From Caulobacter sp. BK020 (GTDB taxonomy: Bacteria; Pseudomonadota; Alphaproteobacteria; Caulobacterales; Caulobacteraceae), in assembly GCF_004342605.1 (NCBI RefSeq), contig NZ_SLZL01000019.1, positions 32,693 to 96,692 of the forward strand: a stretch of DNA of 64,000 nucleotides, read 5' to 3'. The notes beneath the pieces were generated by a model. The model saw only the letters and a program-made list of their open reading frames with translations, was not told the DNA's origin and did no database searches. The translations under genes and the position numbers were made by a program. This document shows positions 50,096 to 57,275 of this stretch, in pieces (position 1 is the first letter of the stretch; the number at the start of each line of letters is the position of its first letter).

Positions 50096-51355
50096 ATGCG
50101 AAGGCTGATGCTGGCGCTGCTGACCGGCGCCTATCTCTGTCTGGCCTTGGTGGTCTCCCTCGCCCTGTGGCGGATGGGAGCCGCGCCGGCCGTCGGCCTG
50201 GCCGCCTTCATCGGCGCCATGGGCCTGTGCTTCGCCGTTCATGCGGTGATCGCCAACGCCCTCCAGGGCGCGGCCCTGCGCGTCGACATCGAGACCATCC
50301 GCGAGGCCCACGGCATCCTGCTGGAGCAGGTCGAGAAGGTCGACGCCCGCATCACCGGCCTGCTGGAAAGCGTCGCCGACGACGCCCAGCGCCGCTCGGC
50401 CGAGCTGACCAGCGAGGTCCACCAGCTGGAGGACCTGGTCGTGCGCATGAGCGAGCGACTGGAGCACCAGCTGAGCTACCAGGTCGAGGTGGCCCGCGCC
50501 GAGCCGCGCGGCCGCTCGGCCCAGTCCAACGCCCTGATCGAGGTGGTGCAGGACGCCCTGGCCGAGAACCGGGTCGACCTCTACCTGCAGCCGGTGGTCA
50601 GCCTGCCCCAGCGCCGCACCGTGTTCTACGAGAGCTTCTCGCGCCTGCGCGACGACACCGGCCGGATCATGATGCCGGCCGAATACCTGGCCGTGGCCGA
50701 GCCCGAGGGCCTGACCGCCGCCATCGACAACCTGCTGCTGTTCCGCTGCGTGCAGATCGTCCGCCGCCTGGCCAAGCAGGACCGCAAGGTCGGGATCTTC
50801 TGCAACATCTCGCTGGCCAGCCTGTCGGACGAGGTGTTCTTCGCCCAGTTCCTGGAGTTCCTGCAGGTCAACAAGGACCTGCACGGCGCCCTGATCTTCG
50901 AGCTGGGCCAGCAGGCGTTCAACGACCGCGGCCCGGTCGAGGCCCGCCACATGGCTCGCCTGGCCAGCCTGGGCTTCCGCTTCAGCCTGGACAAGGTCAC
51001 CGACCTGGACCTGGACTTCCAGGACCTGGCCCGCGCCGACGTCAAGTTCCTGAAGGTCGGCGCCCAGATGATGCTGGACCAGCTGGAGGAGCAGGACGGC
51101 AAGCTGGTCATCGCCTCGCTGCCCGACCTGAACGCCGAGGACTTCGCCGGCCTGACCCGCCGCTACGGCATCGAGGTGATCGCCGAGAAGGTCGAGCACG
51201 AGCGCCAGGTGGTCGACGTGCTGGAGCTCGACATCGGCTACGGCCAGGGCCACCTGTTCGGCGAGCCCCGCGCCATCCGCGACTCGATCATCGCCGAGGC
51301 CGACCCGCCCCAGGACTTCATGCGCGGCGCCCTGCGCCGGCGGGCGGGGCGGTAG
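50096..51355 (+). CDS. tipF: TipF-like EAL-domain protein (flagellum positioning)
   Basis: A 419-residue protein from ATG 50096. Two N-terminal membrane helices (residues about 2-22 and 30-55), a coiled-coil region (ILLEQVEKVDARITGLLES, to residue 140) and a C-terminal EAL domain. The EAL core is degenerate: the usual EAL reads YESFSRL, with ELGQQ instead of the catalytic ELTE, so it should bind but not hydrolyse c-di-GMP. This is the layout of Caulobacter TipF, a c-di-GMP receptor that directs flagellum assembly at the new pole with TipN. The flanking genes are toxin-antitoxin modules rather than flagellar genes. Confidence 0.88.
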   Translation: MRRLMLALLTGAYLCLALVVSLALWRMGAAPAVGLAAFIGAMGLCFAVHAVIANALQGAALRVDIETIREAHGILLEQVEKVDARITGLLESVADDAQRRSAELTSEVHQLEDLVVRMSERLEHQLSYQVEVARAEPRGRSAQSNALIEVVQDALAENRVDLYLQPVVSLPQRRTVFYESFSRLRDDTGRIMMPAEYLAVAEPEGLTAAIDNLLLFRCVQIVRRLAKQDRKVGIFCNISLASLSDEVFFAQFLEFLQVNKDLHGALIFELGQQAFNDRGPVEARHMARLASLGFRFSLDKVTDLDLDFQDLARADVKFLKVGAQMMLDQLEEQDGKLVIASLPDLNAEDFAGLTRRYGIEVIAEKVEHERQVVDVLELDIGYGQGHLFGEPRAIRDSIIAEADPPQDFMRGALRRRAGR

Positions 51356-51396
51356 GGCGTCTCTTCGGTTCGCCGAAACCATGCTAGGCTGCCTTC

Positions 51397-51576
51397 ATGT
51401 CGAAGCCTGAGCCCTCCCTTTTCGACCAGATCGACGACGACGCCGAAGCGGCGGCCGATGCGCGCGCCGACGCCGACATCGCGGCGGGGCGGACCATCAG
51501 CCATGAGGCGATGAAGCGCTGGCTTCTTTCCTGGGGTACGCCTGACGAAAGCCCGGCTCCGAAGTGCGGCGAATAG
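51397..51576 (+). CDS. Small antitoxin, paralogue of the one at 49442
   Basis: A 59-residue acidic protein (MSKPEPSLFDQIDDDAEAAA..., IAAGRTISHEAMKRWLLSWGTPDE). Over 60 percent of positions match its paralogue by eye. TGCTAGGCTG precedes it at the same distance (51382-51391). Its 3' end overlaps the toxin start by 13 bases. Confidence 0.75.
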   Translation: MSKPEPSLFDQIDDDAEAAADARADADIAAGRTISHEAMKRWLLSWGTPDESPAPKCGE

Positions 51577-51836
51577 TCTGGACGGACGAGGCTCGCGCCA
51601 ACCTCCAGGCGATCCGGAACTACATCGCCCAATTCAGTCCGTTGGCCGCCCAGCGCTTTTCCATGAGGCTGGTCACGGCGGCGGAAGACCTGGCGGAAAA
51701 CCCGGACAGGGGACGCAGCGTCGGGAACGGCCGCCGAGAACTCGCGCTCATCCGGCCCTATCTGATCCGCTACAGGGTGGAGACCGAGGCCGTCTTCATC
51801 CTGCGGATCAGGCACGCCGCCCGCAAACCCGACTAG
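51564..51836 (+). CDS. RelE/ParE-family toxin
   Basis: A 90-residue protein from GTG 51564, overlapping the antitoxin end. RIVWTDEARANLQAIRNYIAQFSPLAAQRFSMRLV and LAENPDRGRSVGNGRRELALIRPYLIRYRVE, ILRIRHAARKPD give the ParE pattern. A duplicate of the 49642-49929 toxin, now on the other side of tipF. Confidence 0.9.
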   Translation: MRRIVWTDEARANLQAIRNYIAQFSPLAAQRFSMRLVTAAEDLAENPDRGRSVGNGRRELALIRPYLIRYRVETEAVFILRIRHAARKPD

Positions 51837-51902
51837 CTTCGCCGTTTGACGCCGCGACCGTCTCCACCCTAGGGTTGTTTCACGACAAAAGGGGAACTCG
51901 TC

Positions 51903-52427
51903 ATGCAGGCCGGACCGCCGCCCGCCTCGTCGCCGCCCGTGGCCGCCCAGCCCAGCACCGTCAAGGGCGCCAGCGCCACCATGACGGTCGCCGCCAGCGA
52001 CATGCGGCTGGTCCTGACCAAGGCCCGGCGGGCCGAAAGCGCCATGGTCCGCCAGCAGGTGTTCCTGCGCTACGATGTTGATCGCAAAGTGCCTGACGGC
52101 GCCGACCAGCGGGCGGCGCAATGCGGCTGGCGGCTGCGGGCCTATCTGCAGCGGTCGATCTGCTTTTCGTCGATGACCGGCCTGCTCAGCTGCACCGACC
52201 CGTCGTCGGACGAGTTGCCCACCGGCGAGAGCGGCGCGGCCGACCAGGGCCAGGATCAGGCCGCCAGCCCCTGCGACCTCAACTTCCCCCCGGCCCGCGA
52301 GGCCCGCGATCGGGTGATCGCCGCCGTCAAGGCCGACGCCCAGGCCCGGTTCGACGAGGACTACGCCCTGAACGTCAAGCCGCAGCTGCTGGCCTCGGGC
52401 GTCAAGATCACCAAGCCGAAGTCCTAG
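51903..52427 (+). CDS. Protein of unknown function with Cys motifs
   Basis: A 174-residue protein from ATG 51903 behind AAAAGGGGAA. A low-complexity Pro/Ala N-terminus without signal peptide is followed by a helical domain with Cys in QCGWRL, SICFSS, LSCTD and SPCDLNFPP, four cysteines that could bind a metal or form disulfides. No family recognised. Its TAG stop is formed by the terminal bases of the repeat that follows. Confidence 0.6.
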   Translation: MQAGPPPASSPPVAAQPSTVKGASATMTVAASDMRLVLTKARRAESAMVRQQVFLRYDVDRKVPDGADQRAAQCGWRLRAYLQRSICFSSMTGLLSCTDPSSDELPTGESGAADQGQDQAASPCDLNFPPAREARDRVIAAVKADAQARFDEDYALNVKPQLLASGVKITKPKS

Positions 52428-52528
52428 AGCAAATCGCGCGATTCAGGAATCGCACGATTTGCTCTAGGTTTGTGTTTTCGCATCGCTTTTGCGGAAAACC
52501 GGCATCCACTTTTCCGCGCGATGCTCTA
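52425..52528. repeat. Dispersed palindromic element, family E (AGAGCAAATCG / GCGATGCTCT)
   Basis: TAGAGCAAATCGCGCGATT pairs with AATCGCACGATTTGCTCTA at the left; the right half reads CGCATCGCTTTTGCGGAAAA and ends GCGATGCTCTA. Copies of this kind, with TTTTCCGCAAAAGCGATGCG, are widespread in alphaproteobacterial genomes by my recollection. It provides stop codons for both flanking convergent genes. Confidence 0.8.
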
Positions 52529-52930
52529 AACGGCGCTTGGCGCCGGCTTGGACGCGGGCGCGGGCGCGGCCTTCACCGAGGCGTCGGCCGACGCGCCGGA
52601 GCCCCACTTCGTCCCGCTGGAAAACTCGAAGGCGACTCCGGTCTTGGCGGCCTCCTTGCCCAGATCGATCAGTTCGACGGCCGACAGACCTACGGGCTTG
52701 GTGAAGGCGGCGCGTTCGCGACCGTCGGCCAGCTTCTCGAGGTGCGCCTGCACCGGCGGGTCATACAGCTTGTACTGGGCGATCAGCGCCTCGACCTTGT
52801 GGGGCGGACCGGTCAGGACCACGCTGGTCGAACTGGAGCCCTGCCCGCAGGCGGCCAGGAGGCCAGCGGCGGCGATCGCCAGGGCGGCGAGGCTGGAGCG
52901 GGGCGCATGCGCGTTCAAGATCCTGGCCAT
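52526..52930 (-). CDS. Lipoprotein of unknown function
   Basis: A 134-residue lipoprotein from ATG 52930 with GAGG six bases upstream. Signal with lipobox LLAACG (Cys near residue 29). The mature domain has LIAQYKLYDPPVQAHLEKLADGR and a GLSAVELIDLGKEAAKTGVAFEF segment, then an Ala/Pro/Ser-rich tail. Probably envelope located; no family recognised. Confidence 0.75.
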   Translation of the reverse strand: MARILNAHAPRSSLAALAIAAAGLLAACGQGSSSTSVVLTGPPHKVEALIAQYKLYDPPVQAHLEKLADGRERAAFTKPVGLSAVELIDLGKEAAKTGVAFEFSSGTKWGSGASADASVKAAPAPASKPAPSAV

Positions 52931-53025
52931 GCGACCCTCGCGTTGAGAGCGCCAGTTTGGACCGAAGCTCCGCCGCGAGCAACCCGGCGTTGCGGGCGCG
53001 GGGGCCGGTCTCTACAACCCCGCCC

Positions 53026-53493
53026 ATGCTGATCGAAGCCGCCGACGCCCATTTCGCCGCCCTGCTCGCTGGAGAAGCCCCCGACGGCCTGGCCGTCGCC
53101 GAGGGCGGGATCGAGGCGCCGGAGGTGCTGGCCATGCTGCGCGCCCTGTCGGCCGAGGTCGGCGAGAGCTTCCACCCCAACGCCTGGCTGATCGTCGAGG
53201 ACGGCGAGGTGGTGGGCCTGACCTCGCTGGTCCGCACGCCCTATGTCGGCGACACGGTGATGATCGGCTACGGCGTCGCCGCCTCGCGCCGCCGGCGGGG
53301 GATCGCCCGGCGGGCCGTGGCCGACCTGCTGGCCTGGGCGCGGGCCGACCACCGGGTCAGGACCGTCACCGCCGAGACCTCGATCCACAACGGCCCCTCG
53401 CATCGGGTGCTGGAGACCAACGGCTTTCAGCGCACCGGCGAGCGTGAGGATGATGAGGACGGGCCGCTGTTCTGCTGGTCGGTGGAGGTGTAG
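53026..53493 (+). CDS. GNAT-family N-acetyltransferase
   Basis: A 155-residue acetyltransferase. The acetyl-CoA loop is IGYGVAASRRRRGIARRAVADLL near residue 80 (motif R/Q-xx-G-x-G/A), followed by HRVRTVTAETSIHNGPSHRVLETNGFQRTGER, the standard C-terminal half. Substrate unknown. It is divergent from the lipoprotein gene. Confidence 0.88.
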   Translation: MLIEAADAHFAALLAGEAPDGLAVAEGGIEAPEVLAMLRALSAEVGESFHPNAWLIVEDGEVVGLTSLVRTPYVGDTVMIGYGVAASRRRRGIARRAVADLLAWARADHRVRTVTAETSIHNGPSHRVLETNGFQRTGEREDDEDGPLFCWSVEV

Positions 53494-53503
53494 CTTTTCA
53501 ATT

Positions 53504-53630
53504 CCGCTGATCCCGGCGAACGCCGGGACCCAGATGGAATGGCTTTGAGGTGGGTGCCTCAAGCTCAGAACTGATCCCGCCCGCCCCACCGCTATGGGAT
53601 CTGGGTCCCGGCGTTCGCCGGGATGAGCGG
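53504..53630. repeat. Dispersed inverted repeat, family A
   Basis: Left CCGCTGATCCCGGCGAACGC and right CCCGGCGTTCGCCGGGATGA..GCGG, with GACCCAGATGGAAT inside matching ATGGGATCTGGGTC. It lies between the GNAT gene and the small exported protein gene. Confidence 0.85.
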
Positions 53631-53700
53631 ATCAGAATGGACCGAAAAAGCGGGGACGCGGGTGAGCCCGCGTCCCCAGGGTCCTCCTCCGAGGTAGGGG

Positions 53701-54045
53701 TCAGCGCGCCGCGGCGAGTTCCGACGCGGGCGGGGCCTTGGCGATCTGCACCGGGTTGCACTGGGCCAACTGGGCGTCCGACAGGGTCACGCCGCGATAG
53801 CCGAAGCCGGTGATCGGCCCCAGCTCGCGCGCCAGGCGCTTGCAGCTGCGCAGGGGCGGCAGCGACTTGACCTGGGTCGAGCGGCAGGTGTCGCCCTTGC
53901 AGCGCCAGACCGCGCCGTCGAACACGACATGCTCCTGGGCGGCCGGCGCGCTGAGGGTCAGCCAGCCGTTCTGGGCCTTGGTTTCGGCCATGGCGGGGCC
54001 GCCCGTCGCGGCCAGGGCCGCGACGGCGATGATGAAGCTACGCAT
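53701..54045 (-). CDS. Small exported protein, CC_3452-like
   Basis: A 114-residue exported protein from ATG 54045 with AGGAG ten bases upstream. Signal peptide MRSFIIAVAALAATGGPAMA. The mature part has VVFDGAVWRCKGDTCRST, RSCKRLARELGPITGFGY and LAQCNP, four Cys in a pattern that I recall from the Caulobacter CC_3452 family (likely two disulfides). Role unknown. Confidence 0.65.
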   Translation of the reverse strand: MRSFIIAVAALAATGGPAMAETKAQNGWLTLSAPAAQEHVVFDGAVWRCKGDTCRSTQVKSLPPLRSCKRLARELGPITGFGYRGVTLSDAQLAQCNPVQIAKAPPASELAAAR

Positions 54046-54083
54046 GGGTCATCTCCTGGGGAGTGGAGGTTTGGGGCTAGGCT

Positions 54084-54109
54084 GGGGACAGGCCCATGGG
54101 CCTGTCCCC
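54084..54109. repeat. Perfect 26-base palindrome GGGGACAGGCCCA..
   Basis: GGGGACAGGCCCA and TGGGCCTGTCCCC, continuous. It lies in the short gap between the exported protein and GST genes. Same type as 33108-33133 and 57240-57266. Confidence 0.75.
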
Positions 54110-54134
54110 AATTCGCCTCCGTCCTAGGTCCCGG

Positions 54135-54758
54135 CTAGGCCGCGGCCTTGAACAGGGTGAATTCCTCGTCGAAGGCCCTGGCCACCGAGGGCCGGGTCTG
54201 CAGCCGGTCGCGATAGGCGGCCAGGGCCGGATAGGGCGAAAAGTCGATCGCCAGGTAGCGGGCCCAGGTCAGCATCACGAACAGGTAGCCGTCGGCGACG
54301 CTGAACTTGCCGGCCAGGAACTCGCGGCCCCGCAGGTGGGCGTCGAGATAGGCCAGGCGTTCGGTCAGCGCCTCGCGGGCGAAGGCCTTGGCCCCGTCCG
54401 GCGCGGTCTTGCTCAGCAGGGCGATGAACGCGCCGGTGTGCAGCTCCGAACCGATGAAGCTGAGCCAGCTTTGCACCTTGCGCCGTTCGGCCCCTTCGGC
54501 GGGGATCAGGCCGGCGGCCGGGAAGCGGTCGGCGATGTACTGCAGGATCACCGGATTCTCGACGATCAGCTCGCCGTCGTCGGTGCGCAGCACGGGCACC
54601 TGGCCCATGGCGTTGACGGCCAGGAATTCGGTTCCGTCCTCGACCACCTTGGGCCGGGCCTTGGTGTCGACCTTCAGGAAACGGATGTCGGCGCCCGCCT
54701 CGTAGGCCGCGATCCGCGTCGCCATCGAGCAGGCCATCGGGGAGAAATACAGATCCAT
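54135..54758 (-). CDS. Glutathione S-transferase
   Basis: A 207-residue GST from ATG 54758 with GGAGGG at six bases. The thioredoxin-like N-terminal domain has YFSPMACSMATRIAAYEAG (active-site Ser/Cys region), NAMGQVPVLRTDDGELIVENPVILQYIAD with the cis-Pro and the glutathione-binding ENPVI; the C-terminal domain is helical with KFSVADGYLFVMLTWAR. This is the bacterial beta-like class (GstA). It is divergent from a TetR gene that probably controls it. Confidence 0.92.
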   Translation of the reverse strand: MDLYFSPMACSMATRIAAYEAGADIRFLKVDTKARPKVVEDGTEFLAVNAMGQVPVLRTDDGELIVENPVILQYIADRFPAAGLIPAEGAERRKVQSWLSFIGSELHTGAFIALLSKTAPDGAKAFAREALTERLAYLDAHLRGREFLAGKFSVADGYLFVMLTWARYLAIDFSPYPALAAYRDRLQTRPSVARAFDEEFTLFKAAA

Positions 54759-54780
54759 CGAACCCTCCGTTGCTTTTTCA

Positions 54781-54832
54781 TACTGTTTCGCATAAAAATA
54801 ACGATGGTCAAGGAATAAAGTGCGAAACGGTA
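54781..54832. promoter_or_regulatory. Inverted pair of operator half-sites between GST and TetR genes
   Basis: TACTGTTTCGCA (54781-54792) and TGCGAAACGGTA (54821-54832) are inverted copies with one mismatch and 28 bases between. The region is AT-rich and would hold both promoters. Confidence 0.55.
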
Positions 54833-54861
54833 CAAAAACAGAGCCTGACCCGGAGAGTCCG

Positions 54862-55500
54862 ATGTCCGAACAGTCCGCCAAGCGCCGGGGCCGCCCCCGC
54901 GCCTACGATCCGGAAGTCGCCCTGGCCAGGGCCACCGAGACCTTCTGGGAGCAGGGCTACGCCGGGGCCTCGCTGGACGACCTGAGCGCCGCCACCGGCA
55001 TGAACCGGCCCAGCCTGTACGGGGCGTTCGGCGACAAGCAGGCGCTCTTCAAGACGGCGCTGGACGCCTACATGGACCGGTCGCGCGCCGCGATGACCGA
55101 GGCCTTCCGGGGCGGCGGCTCGCTGGGCGAGGTGCTGACCCGGATCTACCGCACGGCCCTGGGCTTCTACCTGTCGGGCGACGCGGGCGGGCGCGGCTGT
55201 TTCCTGACCAGCGCGGGCCTGGGCCAGGCCGTCATCGACCAGGAGGTGCGCCAGACCGTCGCCGACGGCCTGCACGAGCTGGACCAGGCGATCGAAGCTC
55301 TGATGAAACGCCGGCAGGCTCGGGGCGAGCTTCCGCCCACGGTCGATCCCGTAGCGCTCGGCCGCGTCGCCAGCATGATGATGAACGCCCTGTCGGTCCG
55401 CGCCCGGGCCGGCGAGACGCGCGAACAGCTGGAGGCGACGATCCCGGTCATGGTCGCGCTGATCTGCGGGCCGCCCGATAGACGGGACGAGCGCTCGTGA
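54862..55500 (+). CDS. TetR-family transcriptional regulator
   Basis: A 212-residue protein from ATG 54862 with GGAGAG six bases upstream. HTH in residues 8-60: RRGRPRAYDPEVALARATETFWEQGYAGASLDDLSAATGMNRPSLYGAFGDKQAL, the AcrR/YcdC type. The ligand domain has GRGCFLTSAGLG, typical of regulators of this branch. Divergent from GST, with shared operator-like sequence; likely an electrophile- or drug-responsive repressor. Confidence 0.92.
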   Translation: MSEQSAKRRGRPRAYDPEVALARATETFWEQGYAGASLDDLSAATGMNRPSLYGAFGDKQALFKTALDAYMDRSRAAMTEAFRGGGSLGEVLTRIYRTALGFYLSGDAGGRGCFLTSAGLGQAVIDQEVRQTVADGLHELDQAIEALMKRRQARGELPPTVDPVALGRVASMMMNALSVRARAGETREQLEATIPVMVALICGPPDRRDERS

Positions 55501-55505
55501 GCCGC

Positions 55506-55591
55506 CCTCGTCCTTCGACAAGCTCAGGACGAGGGCGACTTTAATGCGGCTGAATTCGAATGCCTCATCCTGAGCTTGTCGAAGGACGAGG
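55506..55591. repeat. Dispersed inverted repeat, family D
   Basis: CCTCGTCCTTCGACAAGCTC (55506-55525) and GAGCTTGTCGAAGGACGAGG (55572-55591), the same arms and spacing as 37261-37346. It lies six bases after the TetR stop. Confidence 0.85.
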
Positions 55592-55692
55592 CATTCGCGC
55601 CGTGGCGCCGAGCGCCTGCAAGGAACAGCAAGCATCGGAATGACGCCCCAGGTCATGGCGCGCATGCTCCTTCCCACGAAAGGAGACCGACC

Positions 55693-56418
55693 ATGACCGC
55701 TTCCAACTTGCTGACCGACGACGCGCGCTGGGAGGCCATGCGCCGCCGCGACCGCGACCTCGACGGCGCCTTCTTCATCGCCGTACGCACCACCGGCGTC
55801 TACTGCCTGGCCAGCTGCGCCGGACGGCCGCTGCGCAAGAACGTCGAGTTCCACGACAGCCGCGAGAGCGCTCGCGCGGCCGGCTTCCGGGCCTGCCTGC
55901 GCTGCAAGCCGGACCAGCCGCGCGAGACCCTGCGCTGGGCCACGGTTCCCACCAGCCTGGGCCTAGCCCTGGTGGCCCGGTCGGAGGCCGGCCTGCGGCT
56001 GGTGACCCTGGGCGACGACGAGACCGTGCTGGTCCGCGACCTGGAGCGCCGCTTCCGCTCGGCCCGGCTGACGCCCGATCCGGACGGACTGGAGGCCGAG
56101 CTGCGCGCCGTGGCCGCCGAGATCGACGGCCGGGGCGCGGCGCTGGACCTGCCGCTGGACGCCCAGGGCACGCCCCTGCAACGGGCCGTCTGGGCGGCGC
56201 TGCGGGCCATCCCGGCCGGGACCACCGCCTCCTACGCCGAGGTGGCGCGGGCCATCGGCCGGCCGGCCGCCGCCCGGGCCGTGGCCCAGGCCTGCGGAGC
56301 CAATCCGCTGGCGGTGCTCACCCCCTGCCACCGGGTGGTGCGGGCCGACGGCGGCCTGTCGGGCTATCGCTGGGGCGTCGAGCGCAAGGCCAGGCTGCTG
56401 GCGCGCGAGGCGGCATGA
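55693..56418 (+). CDS. Ada-like methylated-DNA methyltransferase lacking the AraC domain
   Basis: A 241-residue protein from ATG 55693 with AGGAGA eight bases upstream. The N-terminal domain (residues about 10-75) is the Ada zinc domain: VYCLASC and CLRCKP supply the four Cys, the first being the methyl-phosphotriester acceptor. The C-terminal domain (about 80-241) is the O6-alkylguanine methyltransferase with the ASYAEVARAIG helix and active PCHRVV. In full Ada an AraC-type HTH pair lies between; here the two are joined directly. So it can repair but should not regulate by the AraC domain. The next gene overlaps by four bases. Confidence 0.9.
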   Translation: MTASNLLTDDARWEAMRRRDRDLDGAFFIAVRTTGVYCLASCAGRPLRKNVEFHDSRESARAAGFRACLRCKPDQPRETLRWATVPTSLGLALVARSEAGLRLVTLGDDETVLVRDLERRFRSARLTPDPDGLEAELRAVAAEIDGRGAALDLPLDAQGTPLQRAVWAALRAIPAGTTASYAEVARAIGRPAAARAVAQACGANPLAVLTPCHRVVRADGGLSGYRWGVERKARLLAREAA

Positions 56419-57101
56419 CCCTTGACTGGTCCCGCATCGCCGCCGACCTCGACGCCCAGGGCTGGGCCCTGACCGGGCCGCTGCTGAAGCCCGAGACCTG
56501 CCAGCGGATCGCCGGCCTCTACGACCAGGAGGCCGGCTTTCGCAGCCGGGTGGTGATGGCCCGTCACGGCTTCGGCCAGGGCGAGTACAAGTACTTCAGC
56601 TACCCCCTGCCCGACCCGGTGCAGCGGCTGCGCCAGGGCCTGTACGGTCCGCTGGCCGCCGTCGCCAACCGCTGGGCCGAGATGCTGGGCGAGGATCGGC
56701 GGTTTCCCGAAAGCCTGGACGACATGCTGGCCCGCTGCCGCACGGCGGGCCAGGTCCGGCCCACGCCCCTGCTGCTGACCTACGGCCCGGGCGACTACAA
56801 CTGCCTGCACCAGGACCTCTACGGCGAGCACGTCTTCCCGCTGCAGGCCGCCTTCCTGCTGGACGAACCCGGCCGCGACTTCGAGGGCGGCGAGTTCGTG
56901 CTGGTCGAGCAGCGCCCGCGCCAGCAGTCACGACCCCAGGTCGTGCCGCTGAGGCAGGGCGAGGGCGTGATCTTCGCGGTCCGCGAACGCCCGGCGACGG
57001 GAACGCGCGGCGTCCACCGCCGGGTGCTGCGCCACGGGGTCAGCACCGTGCGCGCGGGGCGCCGGCGCGTGCTGGGGGTGATCTTTCACGACGCGACGTG
57101 A
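56415..57101 (+). CDS. 2OG-Fe(II) dioxygenase
   Basis: A 228-residue protein overlapping the Ada-like gene by four bases (ATGA). It carries the double-stranded beta-helix iron motif His-x-Asp in NCLHQDLYGEHVFPLQ near residue 138, and a distal His/Arg region GVHRRVLRHGVSTVRAGRRRVL near 196-216. Size and operon with an alkyl-DNA repair gene suggest removal of alkyl groups from DNA or proteins, but it lacks the recognisable AlkB RPRxx-W pattern and so is not a simple AlkB. Predicted cytoplasmic. Confidence 0.82.
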   Translation: MTLDWSRIAADLDAQGWALTGPLLKPETCQRIAGLYDQEAGFRSRVVMARHGFGQGEYKYFSYPLPDPVQRLRQGLYGPLAAVANRWAEMLGEDRRFPESLDDMLARCRTAGQVRPTPLLLTYGPGDYNCLHQDLYGEHVFPLQAAFLLDEPGRDFEGGEFVLVEQRPRQQSRPQVVPLRQGEGVIFAVRERPATGTRGVHRRVLRHGVSTVRAGRRRVLGVIFHDAT

Positions 57102-57111
57102 GCGGCGGGAC

Positions 57112-57226
57112 GCCCCCTCCGTCGCGATGCGTATTCGCATCGCGCCACCTCCCCCAGAGGGGGAGGATCTACGGGGCGATAGCTGCTCCCCCTCCGGGGG
57201 AGCTGTCGCGGAGCGACTGAGGGGGT
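57112..57226. repeat. Palindromic repeat, family C
   Basis: GCCCCCTCCGTCGCGATGCG ... CACCTCCCCCAGAGGGGGAG ... CTCCCCCTCCGGGGGAG ... GCTGTCGCGGAGCGACTGAG. The same layout as 19081-19183. Confidence 0.85.
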
Positions 57227-57239
57227 TCGTGGCGCGGTT

Positions 57240-57266
57240 GGGGACAGGCGACATGCGCCTGTCCCC
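57240..57266. repeat. GGGGACAGGCG palindrome
   Basis: GGGGACAGGCG..ATGCGCCTGTCCCC just after the family C repeat and nine bases before the alcohol dehydrogenase stop region. It may serve as a 3' hairpin for that gene. Confidence 0.75.
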
Positions 57267-57275
57267 AGGACCAAC

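Noticed and set aside
13499..57226. CTCCCCC/GAGGGGGAG arrays as a CRISPR or integron array
   Set aside because: Copies are dispersed, palindromic and without regular spacers; no cas or integrase gene is present.
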